Part shown: in pieces, positions 1 to 8,253 of the stretch | Position numbering within the stretch: position 1 is the stretch's first letter | How the letters are laid out: every line of letters begins with the position of its first letter | NCBI RefSeq assembly: GCF_008124835.1 | Contig: NZ_VNHW01000023.1 | Location: 1-38,084, forward strand | Origin: Blastococcus xanthinilyticus | GTDB taxonomy: Bacteria; Actinomycetota; Actinomycetes; Mycobacteriales; Geodermatophilaceae | DNA length: 38,084 nucleotides | Direction: 5' to 3' | The notes under the pieces: model-generated | What the model was told of the DNA's origin: nothing | The model's database searches: none | The model's input: the letters and a program-made list of their open reading frames with translations, nothing else | Position numbers and translations under genes: made by a program

Positions 1-1107
1 CGCCGAGGTGGTCTCCGCCGCGGTCACCGCACGCGCCGCCACCTGGCTGGCCTCGGCCGCGTTGCTGGCGATCTCCCGGATGCTGGCGCCCATCTCCTCC
101 GCACCCGCCGCCACCGTCTGCACGCTGCGGGAGACCTCCTCCGCGGCACCGGACACCACACCGGACTGCGCCGCGGTCTCCTCGGCACCCGCCGAGATCT
201 GCGCCGACGACGCGGACAGCTCCTCCGACGACGCGGCGACCGCGTCGGCCGAGCTGCCGACCGCCGTGATGACCGAGCGCAGGTTCGCCACCGCCTTGTC
301 GAGGGCGGTGCTCATCTGACCCATCTCGCACTTGGTGCCCCACGCGCTGGCCTTGGTCAGATCGCCGGCGGCGAGAGCCTCGGCGACGTCCTGCAGGCAG
401 CGCACTCCCCGGCCCAGCCCCGCGGCCACGAACAGGGCAGCGCCGACGGCGGCGAGGATGCCGGCCCCCAGCAGCACCATCATCGTCGTGCCGGCGTCCG
501 ACGCGGTCGCCACGGCCGCCTCGGAGGCCGTCATCGCGGCGTCGCTCTCGGCGTCCCGCAGCTCGGTGAGCGACTGCGACACCTCGGTCAGCAGAAGATT
601 CTCGTTGTTCGCCGTGACCCAGCCCGCGGTGTCACCGGACAGGGCGAGCGGAGCGAGCGTGCCGTCGAGGAAGGAGGCCCACTCGTCGACAGCGGCCGCC
701 GCCTCGTCCACCACGACCTGCTTCTCCGGGGTCATCCCGAACTCGCTGTAGGCAGCCTGGTCGGCCTCGTACTGCGCCAGCACGGTGGGGATCTTGTCCA
801 GTGCCGCCTGAGCGTCCGTCGGGCCGGCCGCGAGCGCGGCGTTGCGGGAGAGCACCCGCAAGGTCTGGACGTCGTCGATCATCTTGCCCACGGAGATGAC
901 GCTGGTGACGTTGTCCCGGTACAGGTCCTCAGCGGTCTGGGACGCGGAGTTCAGCGCCACGGTGCCCACGATGCCGGTGGCCGCGGCGGCTGCAGCAGCC
1001 ACGCCCACGGCCGACAGGACCTTGGTCTTCACCCCGCGATCGGCCCACCAGTTGAGCAACCGGCTGTCAGAGAATCGTGGTGCTGCGTCCACCTCGGTCA
1101 GTGCCAT
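1..1107 (-). CDS. Methyl-accepting chemotaxis protein (C-terminus cut by window edge)
   Basis: This is a membrane chemoreceptor feeding the CheA/CheW pathway. 369 residues are visible: a short cytoplasmic start, TM1 at about residues 28-50, an extracytoplasmic four-helix-bundle-like sensor domain, TM2 at about 200-225, a HAMP linker (containing EALAAGDLT) and the first methylation helix of the signalling domain. The conserved hairpin tip lies beyond base 1. The ATG at 1107 is chosen because AGGAG lies 7 bases upstream; a second ATG at 1113 sits only one base from that site. It is the third and distal member of a same-strand receptor array. The sensor half differs from the other two receptors, so the ligand is probably different and cannot be named. 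The signalling half is almost base-for-base the copy at 3858-4080. Confidence 0.93.
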   Translation of the reverse strand, partial: MALTEVDAAPRFSDSRLLNWWADRGVKTKVLSAVGVAAAAAAATGIVGTVALNSASQTAEDLYRDNVTSVISVGKMIDDVQTLRVLSRNAALAAGPTDAQAALDKIPTVLAQYEADQAAYSEFGMTPEKQVVVDEAAAAVDEWASFLDGTLAPLALSGDTAGWVTANNENLLLTEVSQSLTELRDAESDAAMTASEAAVATASDAGTTMMVLLGAGILAAVGAALFVAAGLGRGVRCLQDVAEALAAGDLTKASAWGTKCEMGQMSTALDKAVANLRSVITAVGSSADAVAASSEELSASSAQISAGAEETAAQSGVVSGAAEEVSRSVQTVAAGAEEMGASIREIASNAAEASQVAARAVTAAETTSA

Positions 1108-1254
1108 GTCCATACTCCTGGTCGTCGTTCCGCCAGGCGTGCCGCCTGTGCGCTGCCACCAATCATGGCCTTTACGGCTCCAATTCGGACGCCTGAGGAG
1201 TACGTGTCGCACGACGTACCGAAACTGTTCGGTGACTGAATATGGGAGGCCGCA

Positions 1255-1262
1255 TGTCGACA
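1255..1262. promoter_or_regulatory. TGTCGACA palindrome upstream of first MCP
   Basis: The 10-mer ATGTCGACAT (1254-1263) is a perfect palindrome about 150 bases before the receptor start. The same 8-bp core occurs upstream of the two neighbouring receptor genes (3202-3209 and 5086-5093). Nearby are two further inverted repeats: GTACGT/ACGTAC (1200-1219) and ACCGAA-N4-TTCGGT (1218-1233). The bound protein is unknown. Confidence 0.45.
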
Positions 1263-1318
1263 TTCAGAGCCGTTCGATACCCCAGCGCGGACCGCGATCC
1301 GGGAAAGGCCGGACAATG

Positions 1319-1357
1319 GCGACGAGCGCATGACCGGTGTGGTCATGCGCTCGTCGC
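1319..1357 (-). terminator. Strong hairpin downstream of second MCP
   Basis: Arms of 17 bp (GCGACGAGCGCATGACC and its exact complement) enclose the 5-base loop GGTGT. It lies 37 bases past the stop of the receptor at 1394-3019. No U-tract follows on the minus strand, as is common for actinobacterial hairpin terminators. Confidence 0.75.
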
Positions 1358-1370
1358 GAGGTCGGGGTTT

Positions 1371-1387
1371 GCGGCCGGCTCGGCCGC
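1371..1387 (-). terminator. GCGGCCG-GCT-CGGCCGC hairpin, shared 3' flank
   Basis: A 7-bp stem with a 3-base loop lies directly after the stop of the second receptor gene. An identical hairpin follows the third receptor (3307-3323), so the duplicated unit includes the 3' flank. The function as a terminator is inferred. Confidence 0.4.
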
Positions 1388-1393
1388 TTGCGG

Positions 1394-3019
1394 TCAGTAG
1401 GTGAACTTCCCGACGGCGGTGCGCAGGTCGGCGGCCATCCGGGACAGCTCGTCGACCGCGGTGCGGGTCTGGGTCAGCGCCTGGGTGGTGGACTCCGCGG
1501 CGGTGGACACCCCGGAGATGTTCTCCGCGATCTGCGTCGTGCCACCGGCGGCCTCCTGCACCGACCGCGACATCTCGTTGGTGGTCGCCGTCTGCTCCTC
1601 CACCGCACTGGCGATCGTGGTCTGCCGGTCGGAGATCTGGGCGACGATCGTCGAGATCTCCCCGATCGCCGCGACCGCCGCGGTGGTGTCGCCCTGGATC
1701 GCCTGCACCCGCCGGGCGATGTCCTCGGTCGCCTTCGCCGTCTCCTGCGCCAGCTCCTTCACCTCGTTCGCGACCACCGCGAAACCCTTGCCGGCCTCAC
1801 CGGCACGGGCGGCCTCGATCGTGGCGTTCAACGCCAGCAGGTTCGTCTGCTCCGCGATGCTCGTGATCACCTTCACCACATTGCCGATCTCCGCCGAGGA
1901 CTCACCCAGCTTCGCCACCGTCGCCGTCGTCGTCTCCGCCGCGGTCACCGCACGGGCCGCCACCTCCGAGGCCTCGGCCGCGTTCGTCGCGATCTCCCGG
2001 ATGGACGCCCCCATCTCCTCCGCACCCGCCGCCACCGTCTGCACGCTGCGCGAGACCTCCTCCGCAGCACCGGACACCACACCGGACTGCGCGGAGGTCT
2101 CCTCCGCCGACGCCGAGATCTGCGCCGACGACGCCGACAGCTCCTCCGAAGAAGCCGCCACCGCATCCGCCGACGACACCACCGACGCCATCACCGCACG
2201 CAGGTTCACCACCGCCTCGTCCAGCGACGCGCCCATCCGTCCCAGCTCGTCCTTGCTCTTCAGGCCGCTGGTCCTGGTCAGGTCACCGGCCGCCAAGGCC
2301 TCGGTCACGTCCTGCACCCGGCGAGCACCCTTCGCGACCCCGGCGGCCACGACGTACCCCAGGCCCAGTGCGAGCAGGATGCCGGCGATGATGACGATGA
2401 TCGTGATCTGGCGAGTGGCCTCGGCGCTGTCCTGGATCGCAGCCGCGGCGCCAGCGGCCTGGCTGCGCTGGTCGTCGACGATCGCCTGCACGCCCTCGGT
2501 GAGCTCCGTCATCAGGGGCTTCAGCTGAGCGCCGTTCACCTCGTTCCAGCCGACCACGTCATTGGCCAGCGCCCTGGGCTTGAGCAGCTCGTTCTGCAGA
2601 GCGACGTACTCCTCGAGCTCCGCTCGAAGCTCCTCCATCGCGACACGCTCGTCCTCATCCGCCGTCACGAGGAAGGAGTCGAGCTCCTCCTCGATCGACA
2701 GCTTGAAGCCCTCCATCTTCTCGTACTCCTCGACCGTGAGCTCAGACGTGGGAACCAGCAGCGCGTCCCGAGCGCTCACCCGGATGTCGTTGAGCAGGCC
2801 GTCCATGACGGCGGCGTTCATGGCGCCCTGGAAGTTGGTCTCGTAGAGACCATGGGCCTTCTCGGCCGCCGATTCCATGCCGTTGATCCCCATCAGACCG
2901 ATCCCGCCGGCGACCAGAGCGGTTACCGACACGGCGCTGAGCACCTTGGTCTTCACCGACCGGTCGGTCCAGTGGGAGAGCAGCGAGCGGGACGGCGGGG
3001 GAGTGGGGACGGTGGTCAT
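1394..3019 (-). CDS. Methyl-accepting chemotaxis protein
   Basis: A 541-residue chemoreceptor. Order: short cytoplasmic N-terminus; TM1 at about residues 24-46 (ends [15 protein letters not shown]); an acidic helical extracytoplasmic domain of the four-helix-bundle type with many Glu; TM2 at about 190-212 ([17 protein letters not shown]); HAMP; then a cytoplasmic coiled-coil signalling domain. The invariant hairpin tip (core [19 protein letters not shown]) is intact, so it should bind CheW and CheA. The protein ends in GKFTY and has no CheR-binding pentapeptide. The ATG at 3019 has GGAG 6 bases upstream; the frame is open further upstream but without a better site. The ligand is unknown. It shares a long, nearly identical signalling half with its two neighbours. 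Confidence 0.95.
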   Translation of the reverse strand: MTTVPTPPPSRSLLSHWTDRSVKTKVLSAVSVTALVAGGIGLMGINGMESAAEKAHGLYETNFQGAMNAAVMDGLLNDIRVSARDALLVPTSELTVEEYEKMEGFKLSIEEELDSFLVTADEDERVAMEELRAELEEYVALQNELLKPRALANDVVGWNEVNGAQLKPLMTELTEGVQAIVDDQRSQAAGAAAAIQDSAEATRQITIIVIIAGILLALGLGYVVAAGVAKGARRVQDVTEALAAGDLTRTSGLKSKDELGRMGASLDEAVVNLRAVMASVVSSADAVAASSEELSASSAQISASAEETSAQSGVVSGAAEEVSRSVQTVAAGAEEMGASIREIATNAAEASEVAARAVTAAETTTATVAKLGESSAEIGNVVKVITSIAEQTNLLALNATIEAARAGEAGKGFAVVANEVKELAQETAKATEDIARRVQAIQGDTTAAVAAIGEISTIVAQISDRQTTIASAVEEQTATTNEMSRSVQEAAGGTTQIAENISGVSTAAESTTQALTQTRTAVDELSRMAADLRTAVGKFTY

Positions 3020-3201
3020 CGGGTTCTCCAGGATGGATGGTGTGCGCAGATAGTGGACGGCACTGTGGAATGAGGCCGGTGCGCCGGCCACGGGTGGCGC
3101 GGTGTGACAGGGCAAAATGTAGGCGCAACAAGAAGCGACCGACGCTGTTTATGTAGCGTGTCGCGGCGCCTGGAAAGATCGCCAGTCGACCGTTCTCCGA
3201 G

Positions 3202-3209
3202 TGTCGACA
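3202..3209. promoter_or_regulatory. TGTCGACA palindrome upstream of second MCP
   Basis: Second copy of the palindrome, about 185 bases before the start at 3019 and inside the 310-base gap 3020-3329. The gap also holds an adjoining ATGGCGCCAT palindrome (3209-3218) and several GAATGG hexamers (3232, 3267, 3277). No FliA-type promoter was recognised here. Confidence 0.45.
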
Positions 3210-3286
3210 TGGCGCCATCCCGAGGAGCGACGAATGGTTCGGACGCCTGCGCGAGACGCCGAAGACGAATGGCCGGGAATGGTCAT

Positions 3287-3300
3287 GCACCCTTCGGTGC
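3287..3300 (-). terminator. GCACC-CTTC-GGTGC hairpin downstream of third MCP
   Basis: A 5-bp perfect stem with a 4-base loop, 30 bases past the stop of the receptor at 3330-4937. Together with the hairpin at 3307-3323 it probably ends that transcript. It is weak on its own. Confidence 0.35.
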
Positions 3301-3306
3301 CGGAGT

Positions 3307-3323
3307 GCGGCCGGCTCGGCCGC
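3307..3323 (-). terminator. GCGGCCG-GCT-CGGCCGC hairpin, shared 3' flank
   Basis: Same sequence as 1371-1387, a few bases past the stop of the third receptor. It marks the 3' border of the segment duplicated between the two receptor genes. Confidence 0.4.
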
Positions 3324-3329
3324 TTGCGG

Positions 3330-4937
3330 TCAGTAGGTGAACTTCCCGACGGCGGTGCGCAGGTCGGCGGCCATCCGGGACAGCTCGTCGACCGCGGTGC
3401 GGGTCTGGGTCAGCGCCTGGGTGGTGGACTCCGCGGCGGTGGAGACCCCGGAGATGTTCTCCGCGATCTGCGTCGTGCCACCGGCGGCCTCCTGCACCGA
3501 CCGCGACATCTCGTTGGTGGTCGCCGTCTGCTCCTCCACCGCCGAGGCGATCGTGGTCTGGCGGTCGGAGATCTGCGCGACGATGGAGGAGATCTCGGCG
3601 ATCGCGTCGACGGCAGCTCCGGTGTCGCCCTGGATGGCCTGCACCCGGCGGGCGATGTCCTCGGTCGCCTTCGCCGTCTCCTGCGCCAGCTCCTTCACCT
3701 CGTTGGCCACCACCGCGAAGCCCTTGCCGGCCTCACCGGCCCGGGCGGCCTCGATCGTGGCGTTCAGCGCCAGCAGGTTCGTCTGCTCCGCGATGCTCGT
3801 GATCACCTTCACCACATTGCCGATCTCCGCCGAGGACTCACCCAGCTTCGCCACCGTCGCCGAGGTGGTCTCCGCCGCGGTCACCGCACGCGCCGCCACC
3901 TGGCTGGCCTCGGCCGCGTTGCTGGCGATCTCCCGGATGCTGGCGCCCATCTCCTCCGCACCCGCCGCCACCGTCTGCACGCTGCGCGAGACCTCCTCCG
4001 CAGCACCGGACACCACACCGGACTGCGCCGCGGTCTCCTCGGCACCCGCCGAGATCTGCGCCGACGACGCCGACAGCTCCTCACTGCTCGCCGCCACCGC
4101 ATCCGCCGAGCCGGCCACCGAGGACAGGACCTCGCGCAGGGAGGCGCAGGCGGCGTCGAGGGAGGCCGCCATCTGACCGACCTCGTCCCGGGAGGTGACG
4201 CGGGTGGCGACGGTCAGGTCGCCCTGGGCGAGCGCCGTCAGCGAGGCCTTCACCTGGCGGACCGGCCGGGTGACCGAGCGGAGGGTCAGCACGCTGATCC
4301 CGACGATGAGCAGCAGGCCGAGGGCAGCCGCGATCTCGGCGGTGAGCGCCGCCTGCGCGAGCGCGTCGTCCAGGCGCACCTGCGCGGCGTCGCTCTCGGC
4401 GGCGAGGACGTCCTTCGCCTCGCTGACGGCACCGTCGGACAGGTCGTTCGCCGCCTGGATCTCCTCCCAGCGGCCGCGCATCGCCACCGGGTCGGCCACG
4501 GCGAGGTCGACCCACGCGGTGATGGCGTCCGTGTAGGCCTCGAAGCTGTCGGCCAGGCCGGCCACCGACTCGGCGGCGGCGCCGGTGAGCGGGACGGTGG
4601 CCAGCTCGGCCAGCATGGCCTCGGGGGTGGCGATGTCGTCGGCGAGCTCGGCCAGCTGCGCCTCGGGGTCGACCCGGACGAGGGTCTTGAAGCCGTCGAC
4701 CTTCAGCTCGCTGGCGCGGGTGTCCAGCTGCAGGACCAGCTCCTCGGCCTCGTTGAGGTGCCGCAGCTCGGTGTTGACGTCGCGCGCGGCGGCGTTGCCG
4801 ACCAGCACCGCGGTGAGCAGGGCGCCGAAGGCGAGGACGACGACGCCGATCAGGATGCCGAACTTGACGGCGAGCGGGCGGTCGGCGAACCACCCGGCAG
4901 GTCGCGCGGCGACTGGTGGGGGAGCGGAGGAGCGCAC
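3330..4937 (-). CDS. Methyl-accepting chemotaxis protein
   Basis: A 535-residue chemoreceptor. TM1 is at about residues 25-47 ([20 protein letters not shown]), followed by an extracytoplasmic helical domain unlike those of the two neighbours, TM2 at about 190-212 ([15 protein letters not shown]), a HAMP linker ([11 protein letters not shown]) and a full signalling domain with the conserved [19 protein letters not shown] tip and a GKFTY end. The GTG at 4937 is the first plausible start, with only a weak GGACGG site upstream, so the exact start is uncertain. It is the promoter-proximal member of the receptor array. The different sensor domains on an almost constant signalling half suggest that the array adds ligand range to one chemotaxis pathway. 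Confidence 0.93.
   Translation of the reverse strand: MRSSAPPPVAARPAGWFADRPLAVKFGILIGVVVLAFGALLTAVLVGNAAARDVNTELRHLNEAEELVLQLDTRASELKVDGFKTLVRVDPEAQLAELADDIATPEAMLAELATVPLTGAAAESVAGLADSFEAYTDAITAWVDLAVADPVAMRGRWEEIQAANDLSDGAVSEAKDVLAAESDAAQVRLDDALAQAALTAEIAAALGLLLIVGISVLTLRSVTRPVRQVKASLTALAQGDLTVATRVTSRDEVGQMAASLDAACASLREVLSSVAGSADAVAASSEELSASSAQISAGAEETAAQSGVVSGAAEEVSRSVQTVAAGAEEMGASIREIASNAAEASQVAARAVTAAETTSATVAKLGESSAEIGNVVKVITSIAEQTNLLALNATIEAARAGEAGKGFAVVANEVKELAQETAKATEDIARRVQAIQGDTGAAVDAIAEISSIVAQISDRQTTIASAVEEQTATTNEMSRSVQEAAGGTTQIAENISGVSTAAESTTQALTQTRTAVDELSRMAADLRTAVGKFTY
3858..4080. repeat. Segment nearly identical to window bases 1-223 (MCP signalling block)
   Basis: This stretch of the third receptor matches the start of the window with only scattered differences (for example GCGGGAGA versus GCGCGAGA). 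The matching stretch of the middle receptor (1923-2145) has many more changes. Such mosaic identity suggests recombination or gene conversion between the receptors. Confidence 0.7.
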
Positions 4938-5085
4938 GGGAGACCGTCCAGGGGGGAGAGGCTGCTGCGCCGGATGTGGCGACGCGGGTCAGTGTTGTGA
5001 CTCCACGGTTGGAATGGCGCGCCCCACGCATACCATTTCCAGATCGTGATGCATACACCGCATCACGGACCCTTCCGAGGTGATG

Positions 5086-5093
5086 TGTCGACA
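5086..5093. promoter_or_regulatory. TGTCGACA palindrome upstream of third MCP
   Basis: Third copy, extended to the perfect 10-bp palindrome GTGTCGACAC (5085-5094), about 150 bases before the GTG at 4937. The position relative to the start is close to that of the first receptor. Confidence 0.45.
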
Positions 5094-5209
5094 CGGACGG
5101 AATGGTCACCGACGGGCAGCGGCGCACATTCCACCGAGCCCGGGCGGGAGGGCCGGAATTGTCGATCCGGCCGGAGTCGTGACCGCCCACGGCGGTGCCG
5201 GTCGTGTCG

Positions 5210-5224
5210 GGCGCCGGCGGCGCC
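5210..5224 (-). terminator. GC hairpin downstream of otsB
   Basis: GGCGCC-GGC-GGCGCC lies 16 bases past the otsB stop. The stem is 6 bp and no U-tract follows, so the terminator role is tentative. Confidence 0.3.
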
Positions 5225-5240
5225 GCCCGTCCTCGCCGGG

Positions 5241-5972
5241 TCAGGCGGCGAGCCGCCCCAGCAGCTCGACGACGTCCTCCGGACCGGCCACCCGGAACCG
5301 GGCGGCGGTCTCGCCGTCCCCCACCTTGACCGTCACGTCGTCGGGACCGAGCGCCCGGAACCCGTCCTCGTCGGTGACGTCGTCGCCGAGGTACACCGCG
5401 GCCGCGGCACCCAGCTCGGCCACCAGCCGGCGCAGCGCGCCACCCTTGTCGGCGTCGGTGACCGCCAGCTCGAGGACGTCCTTGCCCGGCTTCATCGTCA
5501 GTGACGGATCCCCGAGCGCGCGGGCCTGCGCCAGCAGCTCGGCCGCCAAGGCGCGGTCGGCCACCTGCCGGACGTGGACCGCCACGCTGGCCGGCTTCAC
5601 CTCGAGGCGTGCCCCGGGAACCGCGGTGACCAGCGGCCGCAGCTCGTCGGCGAGACCGTCCCGGCGGCCGGCGAGCTCCGGCGCCAGGGGGCCGTCGTGC
5701 TCGGCACCGTGGCTGCCCACCCACCGGAAGGGACCGGACAGCCCGCTGGTCCGCCGCAGGTCCTCGACGCCCCGACCGCTGACCAGCGCGACGACGACAC
5801 CCTCCACCGCGGCCAGCCGCTCCAGCGCCTCGGCGACCCCGGGCTCGGGCACCGCGGCCGCGGGGTCGTCGCGCAACCGGGCCAGCACGCCGTCGTAGTC
5901 GCTGGCCACCAGCAGCGGCCGGCGGCCGGCGAGCCCGGCGAGGGCATCGGTCAGCTCGGCGGGGAGCGTCAC
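5241..5972 (-). CDS. otsB: Trehalose-6-phosphate phosphatase
   Basis: It removes the phosphate from trehalose-6-phosphate in the cytoplasm, the second step of the OtsAB trehalose pathway. The 243 residues fit the family. HAD-superfamily motifs are visible: motif I DYDGV with nucleophile Asp25 and acid/base Asp27; motif II SGR at 65-67; conserved Lys in KPGKDVLEL (161-169) and DADKGG (173-178); and motif [12 protein letters not shown] at 196-205. The usual DFDGTL is DYDGVL here, a tolerated variant. The GTG start overlaps the otsA stop (GTGA at 5969-5972), so translation is probably coupled. Confidence 0.95.
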   Translation of the reverse strand: MTLPAELTDALAGLAGRRPLLVASDYDGVLARLRDDPAAAVPEPGVAEALERLAAVEGVVVALVSGRGVEDLRRTSGLSGPFRWVGSHGAEHDGPLAPELAGRRDGLADELRPLVTAVPGARLEVKPASVAVHVRQVADRALAAELLAQARALGDPSLTMKPGKDVLELAVTDADKGGALRRLVAELGAAAAVYLGDDVTDEDGFRALGPDDVTVKVGDGETAARFRVAGPEDVVELLGRLAA

Positions 5973-7384
5973 GCCTGCCCCCGCAGCGCCTCGAAGAACG
6001 AGCCGGCCCAGTGCTCGAGATCGTTGCGGAACAGGTGCCGGCGCATGGCGCGCATCCGCTTCGCCGCCTCGGCCGGCTCGATGCGCAGCGCCCGCACCAG
6101 CTGGTTCTTCACCCCGGCGATGTCGTGCGGGTTCACCAGGAAGGCCTGCTTGAGCTCCGCGGCGGCGCCGGCGAACTCGGAGAGCACCAGGGCACCGCGG
6201 AGGTCACCGCGGGCGGCGACGTACTCCTTCGCGACGAGGTTCATCCCGTCCCGGTACGGGGTCACGAGCATGACGTCGGCGGCGCGGTAGAGGGCGGCCA
6301 GCTCCTCGCGCGGCATCGACTGGTTGAAGTAGTGCACGGCCGGCCCGGCGATCGAGCCGTAGACCCCGTTGATGTGGCCCACCTGCTGCTCGATCGTCTC
6401 GCGCATGTGCACGTAGTGCTCCACCCGCTCGCGGCTGGGGGTCGCCACCTGCACCAGCACCGTGCCCGGCGCCTCCAGCGCGCCGTCCTGGAGAAGCTCC
6501 TCGAAGGCGTTGAGCCGGACGCTGATGCCCTTGGTGTAGTCCAGCCGGTCGACGCCGAGGACGATCTTGGTGGGGTTGCCCAGCTCCGTGCGGATCTCCT
6601 CGGCCCGGGCGATCACCTCGGGGGAGCGGGCCAGCTCGTCGAAGGCGGCGGCGTCGATCGAGATCGGGAACGCCTTCGCGGTGACGACCCGCCCGTCGTA
6701 GTCGATCTGGTTCCGGCGGCAGCCGAGGTCGTGCAGCCGGCGGGCCAGCTGGACGAAGTTCGCCGCGGCCGACGGCCGCTGGAAGCCGACCAGGTCGGCG
6801 CCGAGCAGGCCCTCGATGACCGCCGAGCGCCAGGGCAGCTGGGTGAACAGCTCGTACGGCGGGAACGGGATGTGCAGGAAGAAGCCGATGGTGAGGTCGG
6901 GCCGGACCTGGCGGAGCATCGCCGGGACCAGCTGCAGCTGGTAGTCGTGCACCCAGACGATGGCGTTCTCGGCGGCCACGGCGGCGGCGCGCTCGGCGAA
7001 CCGCTTGTTGACCTGCACGTAGGTGTCCCACCAGTGCCGGTGGTACTCCGGCTTCTCCACCACGTCGTGGTAGAGCGGCCAGAGGGAGGCGTTCGACATG
7101 CCCTCGTAGTAGTGGTCGACCTCCTCCTCGCTGAGCCCGACGGGGATCAGCGACATCCCGCCCTGCTCGAAGGGCTCCGGCGCCTCCCCGGCCGAGCCCG
7201 ACCAGCCCACCCAGGCGCCGCCCCGGCCCGCCACGAAGGGCTCCAGGGCGGTGACCAGCCCGCCGGGGCTGCGCTGCCAGCGGACGCTGCCGTCGGGGTC
7301 GGTCACCTGGTCGACCGGGAGCCGGTTGGCCACCACGACGACGGGACTGTCCGCCCCGACCTTCTCTTCCGTGTTATCGGCCAT
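5969..7384 (-). CDS. otsA: Trehalose-6-phosphate synthase (GT20)
   Basis: It transfers glucose from a nucleotide sugar to glucose-6-phosphate to make trehalose-6-phosphate. The 471-residue length is typical. Motifs: N-terminal [11 protein letters not shown] with Arg21; GG at 41-42; HDYQLQLVP at 146-154; HIPFPP at 171-176; DLVGFQ at 197-202; [10 protein letters not shown] at 278-287 with Arg280 and Lys285, which bind the donor phosphates in the family; and the donor-site block [12 protein letters not shown] at 379-390. The ATG at 7384 follows a GGGGCGG site. It lies 49 bases after the second crcB gene on the same strand and overlaps otsB, so one transcript for all four is possible. Trehalose protects against drying, salt and heat in actinomycetes. 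Confidence 0.96.
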   Translation of the reverse strand: MADNTEEKVGADSPVVVVANRLPVDQVTDPDGSVRWQRSPGGLVTALEPFVAGRGGAWVGWSGSAGEAPEPFEQGGMSLIPVGLSEEEVDHYYEGMSNASLWPLYHDVVEKPEYHRHWWDTYVQVNKRFAERAAAVAAENAIVWVHDYQLQLVPAMLRQVRPDLTIGFFLHIPFPPYELFTQLPWRSAVIEGLLGADLVGFQRPSAAANFVQLARRLHDLGCRRNQIDYDGRVVTAKAFPISIDAAAFDELARSPEVIARAEEIRTELGNPTKIVLGVDRLDYTKGISVRLNAFEELLQDGALEAPGTVLVQVATPSRERVEHYVHMRETIEQQVGHINGVYGSIAGPAVHYFNQSMPREELAALYRAADVMLVTPYRDGMNLVAKEYVAARGDLRGALVLSEFAGAAAELKQAFLVNPHDIAGVKNQLVRALRIEPAEAAKRMRAMRRHLFRNDLEHWAGSFFEALRGQA

Positions 7385-7433
7385 ACCGCCCCGACCCTAT
7401 CCAGCCGACCCCCGCCGCGCGCCCCGGGTGCGG

Positions 7434-7790
7434 TCAGACCGTCCGGCCGAGCACGAATCCGCCGGCTGCGGCACCGATGCCGAGCAGGAGCGTGGCCGCC
7501 ACGTACCCCGCGGCGCGCACCGTCGCGCGCCGCTCCAGCAGCCCGACGGCGTCGGTCCCGAAGGTCGAGAAGGTGGTGAGCGCGCCGCAGAAGCCGGTGC
7601 TCAGCAGCGCCACGACCGCCGGCGGGACGGCGCTCCACCCGAGCAGCAGGCCCAGCGCCGCGCTCCCGGCGACGTTGACCGCCAGCGTGCCCCTGGCGGC
7701 GTCCCGCCCGTCCCGGCCCGCGATCCGGATGGCCAGCAGGCGCAGCGGCGCGCCCGCTGCGGCGCCGAGGGCGACCAGCAGCGGCGTCAC
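7434..7790 (-). CDS. crcB: CrcB/FluC fluoride channel subunit (second of pair)
   Basis: A 118-residue integral membrane protein with four predicted helices that exports fluoride passively. Family marks are NVAGSAALG (about 39-47) and GFCGALTTFSTFGTD (about 66-80), which carries the Phe and Thr residues lining the Fluc pore. The GTG start at 7790 overlaps the stop of the first crcB (GTGA). Paired crcB genes are known to form heteromeric channels in Gram-positive bacteria; the pairing here implies this but does not prove it. Confidence 0.9.
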   Translation of the reverse strand: MTPLLVALGAAAGAPLRLLAIRIAGRDGRDAARGTLAVNVAGSAALGLLLGWSAVPPAVVALLSTGFCGALTTFSTFGTDAVGLLERRATVRAAGYVAATLLLGIGAAAGGFVLGRTV

Positions 7791-8161
7791 CGGGCCGGCC
7801 GCCGGGCCAGCGCGGCGCCCAGGGCGACAGCGACGACGCCTCCGACGACGGAGGCCGCCACGTACGCCGCGGCGAGGAGCGCCCGGCCGTCGTCGACCAG
7901 GCCGACGACCTCCACGGCGAAGGCCGAGAACGTCGTGTAGCCGCCGAGGACGCCCACCCCGAGGAACGGCCGTGCCCACGGCGGCTCGGGGGAGCGGCCG
8001 GCGAGCACGGCCAGCAGGACGCCGATCAGCAGGCAGCCGGTCAGATTCGTCAGGAGGGTGGCCCACGGCCACCCGGCGGGGGAGGGGGGTAGCGCCACGG
8101 CCAGCCCCCACCGCGCCAGCGCACCGAGGACGCCGCCGAGCGCCGCGAGGAGGTAGGCCAT
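7787..8161 (-). CDS. crcB: CrcB/FluC fluoride channel subunit (first of pair)
   Basis: A 124-residue four-helix membrane protein. It shows the Fluc signatures GVLGALARWGL near the N-terminus, the Asn-containing NLTGCLLIG motif, and GVLGGYTTFSAFAVE in the third helix. The ATG at 8161 is chosen because it begins the hydrophobic helix directly; AGGT lies 7 bases upstream and GGGAGG further out. It is translationally coupled to the second subunit. The 92-base leader shared with the divergent racemase gene was inspected for a fluoride riboswitch and none was recognised. Confidence 0.9.
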   Translation of the reverse strand: MAYLLAALGGVLGALARWGLAVALPPSPAGWPWATLLTNLTGCLLIGVLLAVLAGRSPEPPWARPFLGVGVLGGYTTFSAFAVEVVGLVDDGRALLAAAYVAASVVGGVVAVALGAALARRPAR

Positions 8162-8253
8162 CGCCGTACCTGCCCCTCCCTTCCGGTCGCGGTGTCGGGC
8201 AGAGTGCCCACGGGAGGGTCGCACGCCGCCGGCCCCGTGCAGGGGAGGACGCC

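Larger units (their letters stand above)
4938..5240. other. 303-base intergenic region between third MCP and otsB
   Basis: No gene was found here. It holds the third TGTCGACA palindrome, an inverted repeat CGTGATGC-N7-GCATCACG (5045-5067), GGAATGG repeats (5011 and 5099), and a GGCGCC-GGC-GGCGCC hairpin next to the otsB stop. It must contain the promoter of the third receptor, but no -10/-35 pair could be assigned with confidence. Confidence 0.6.

Noticed and set aside
1337..3073. Long open frame on the plus strand, opposite the second chemoreceptor
   Set aside because: The product is a low-complexity Arg/Gly/Leu sequence from the antisense frame of a high-GC gene. The opposite strand encodes a clear receptor with correct start and domains. 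The same applies to 3201-5000.
3020..3329. Flagellar sigma-28 promoter for the second chemoreceptor
   Set aside because: Searched by eye for TAAA-N15-GCCGATAA on the minus strand; no convincing match at this gap or before the other receptors.
8162..8253. Fluoride riboswitch upstream of the crcB pair
   Set aside because: The conserved fluoride-aptamer sequences and pseudoknot partners were not recognised in the 92-base leader. Only a small GGGCA-GAG-TGCCC hairpin is present.
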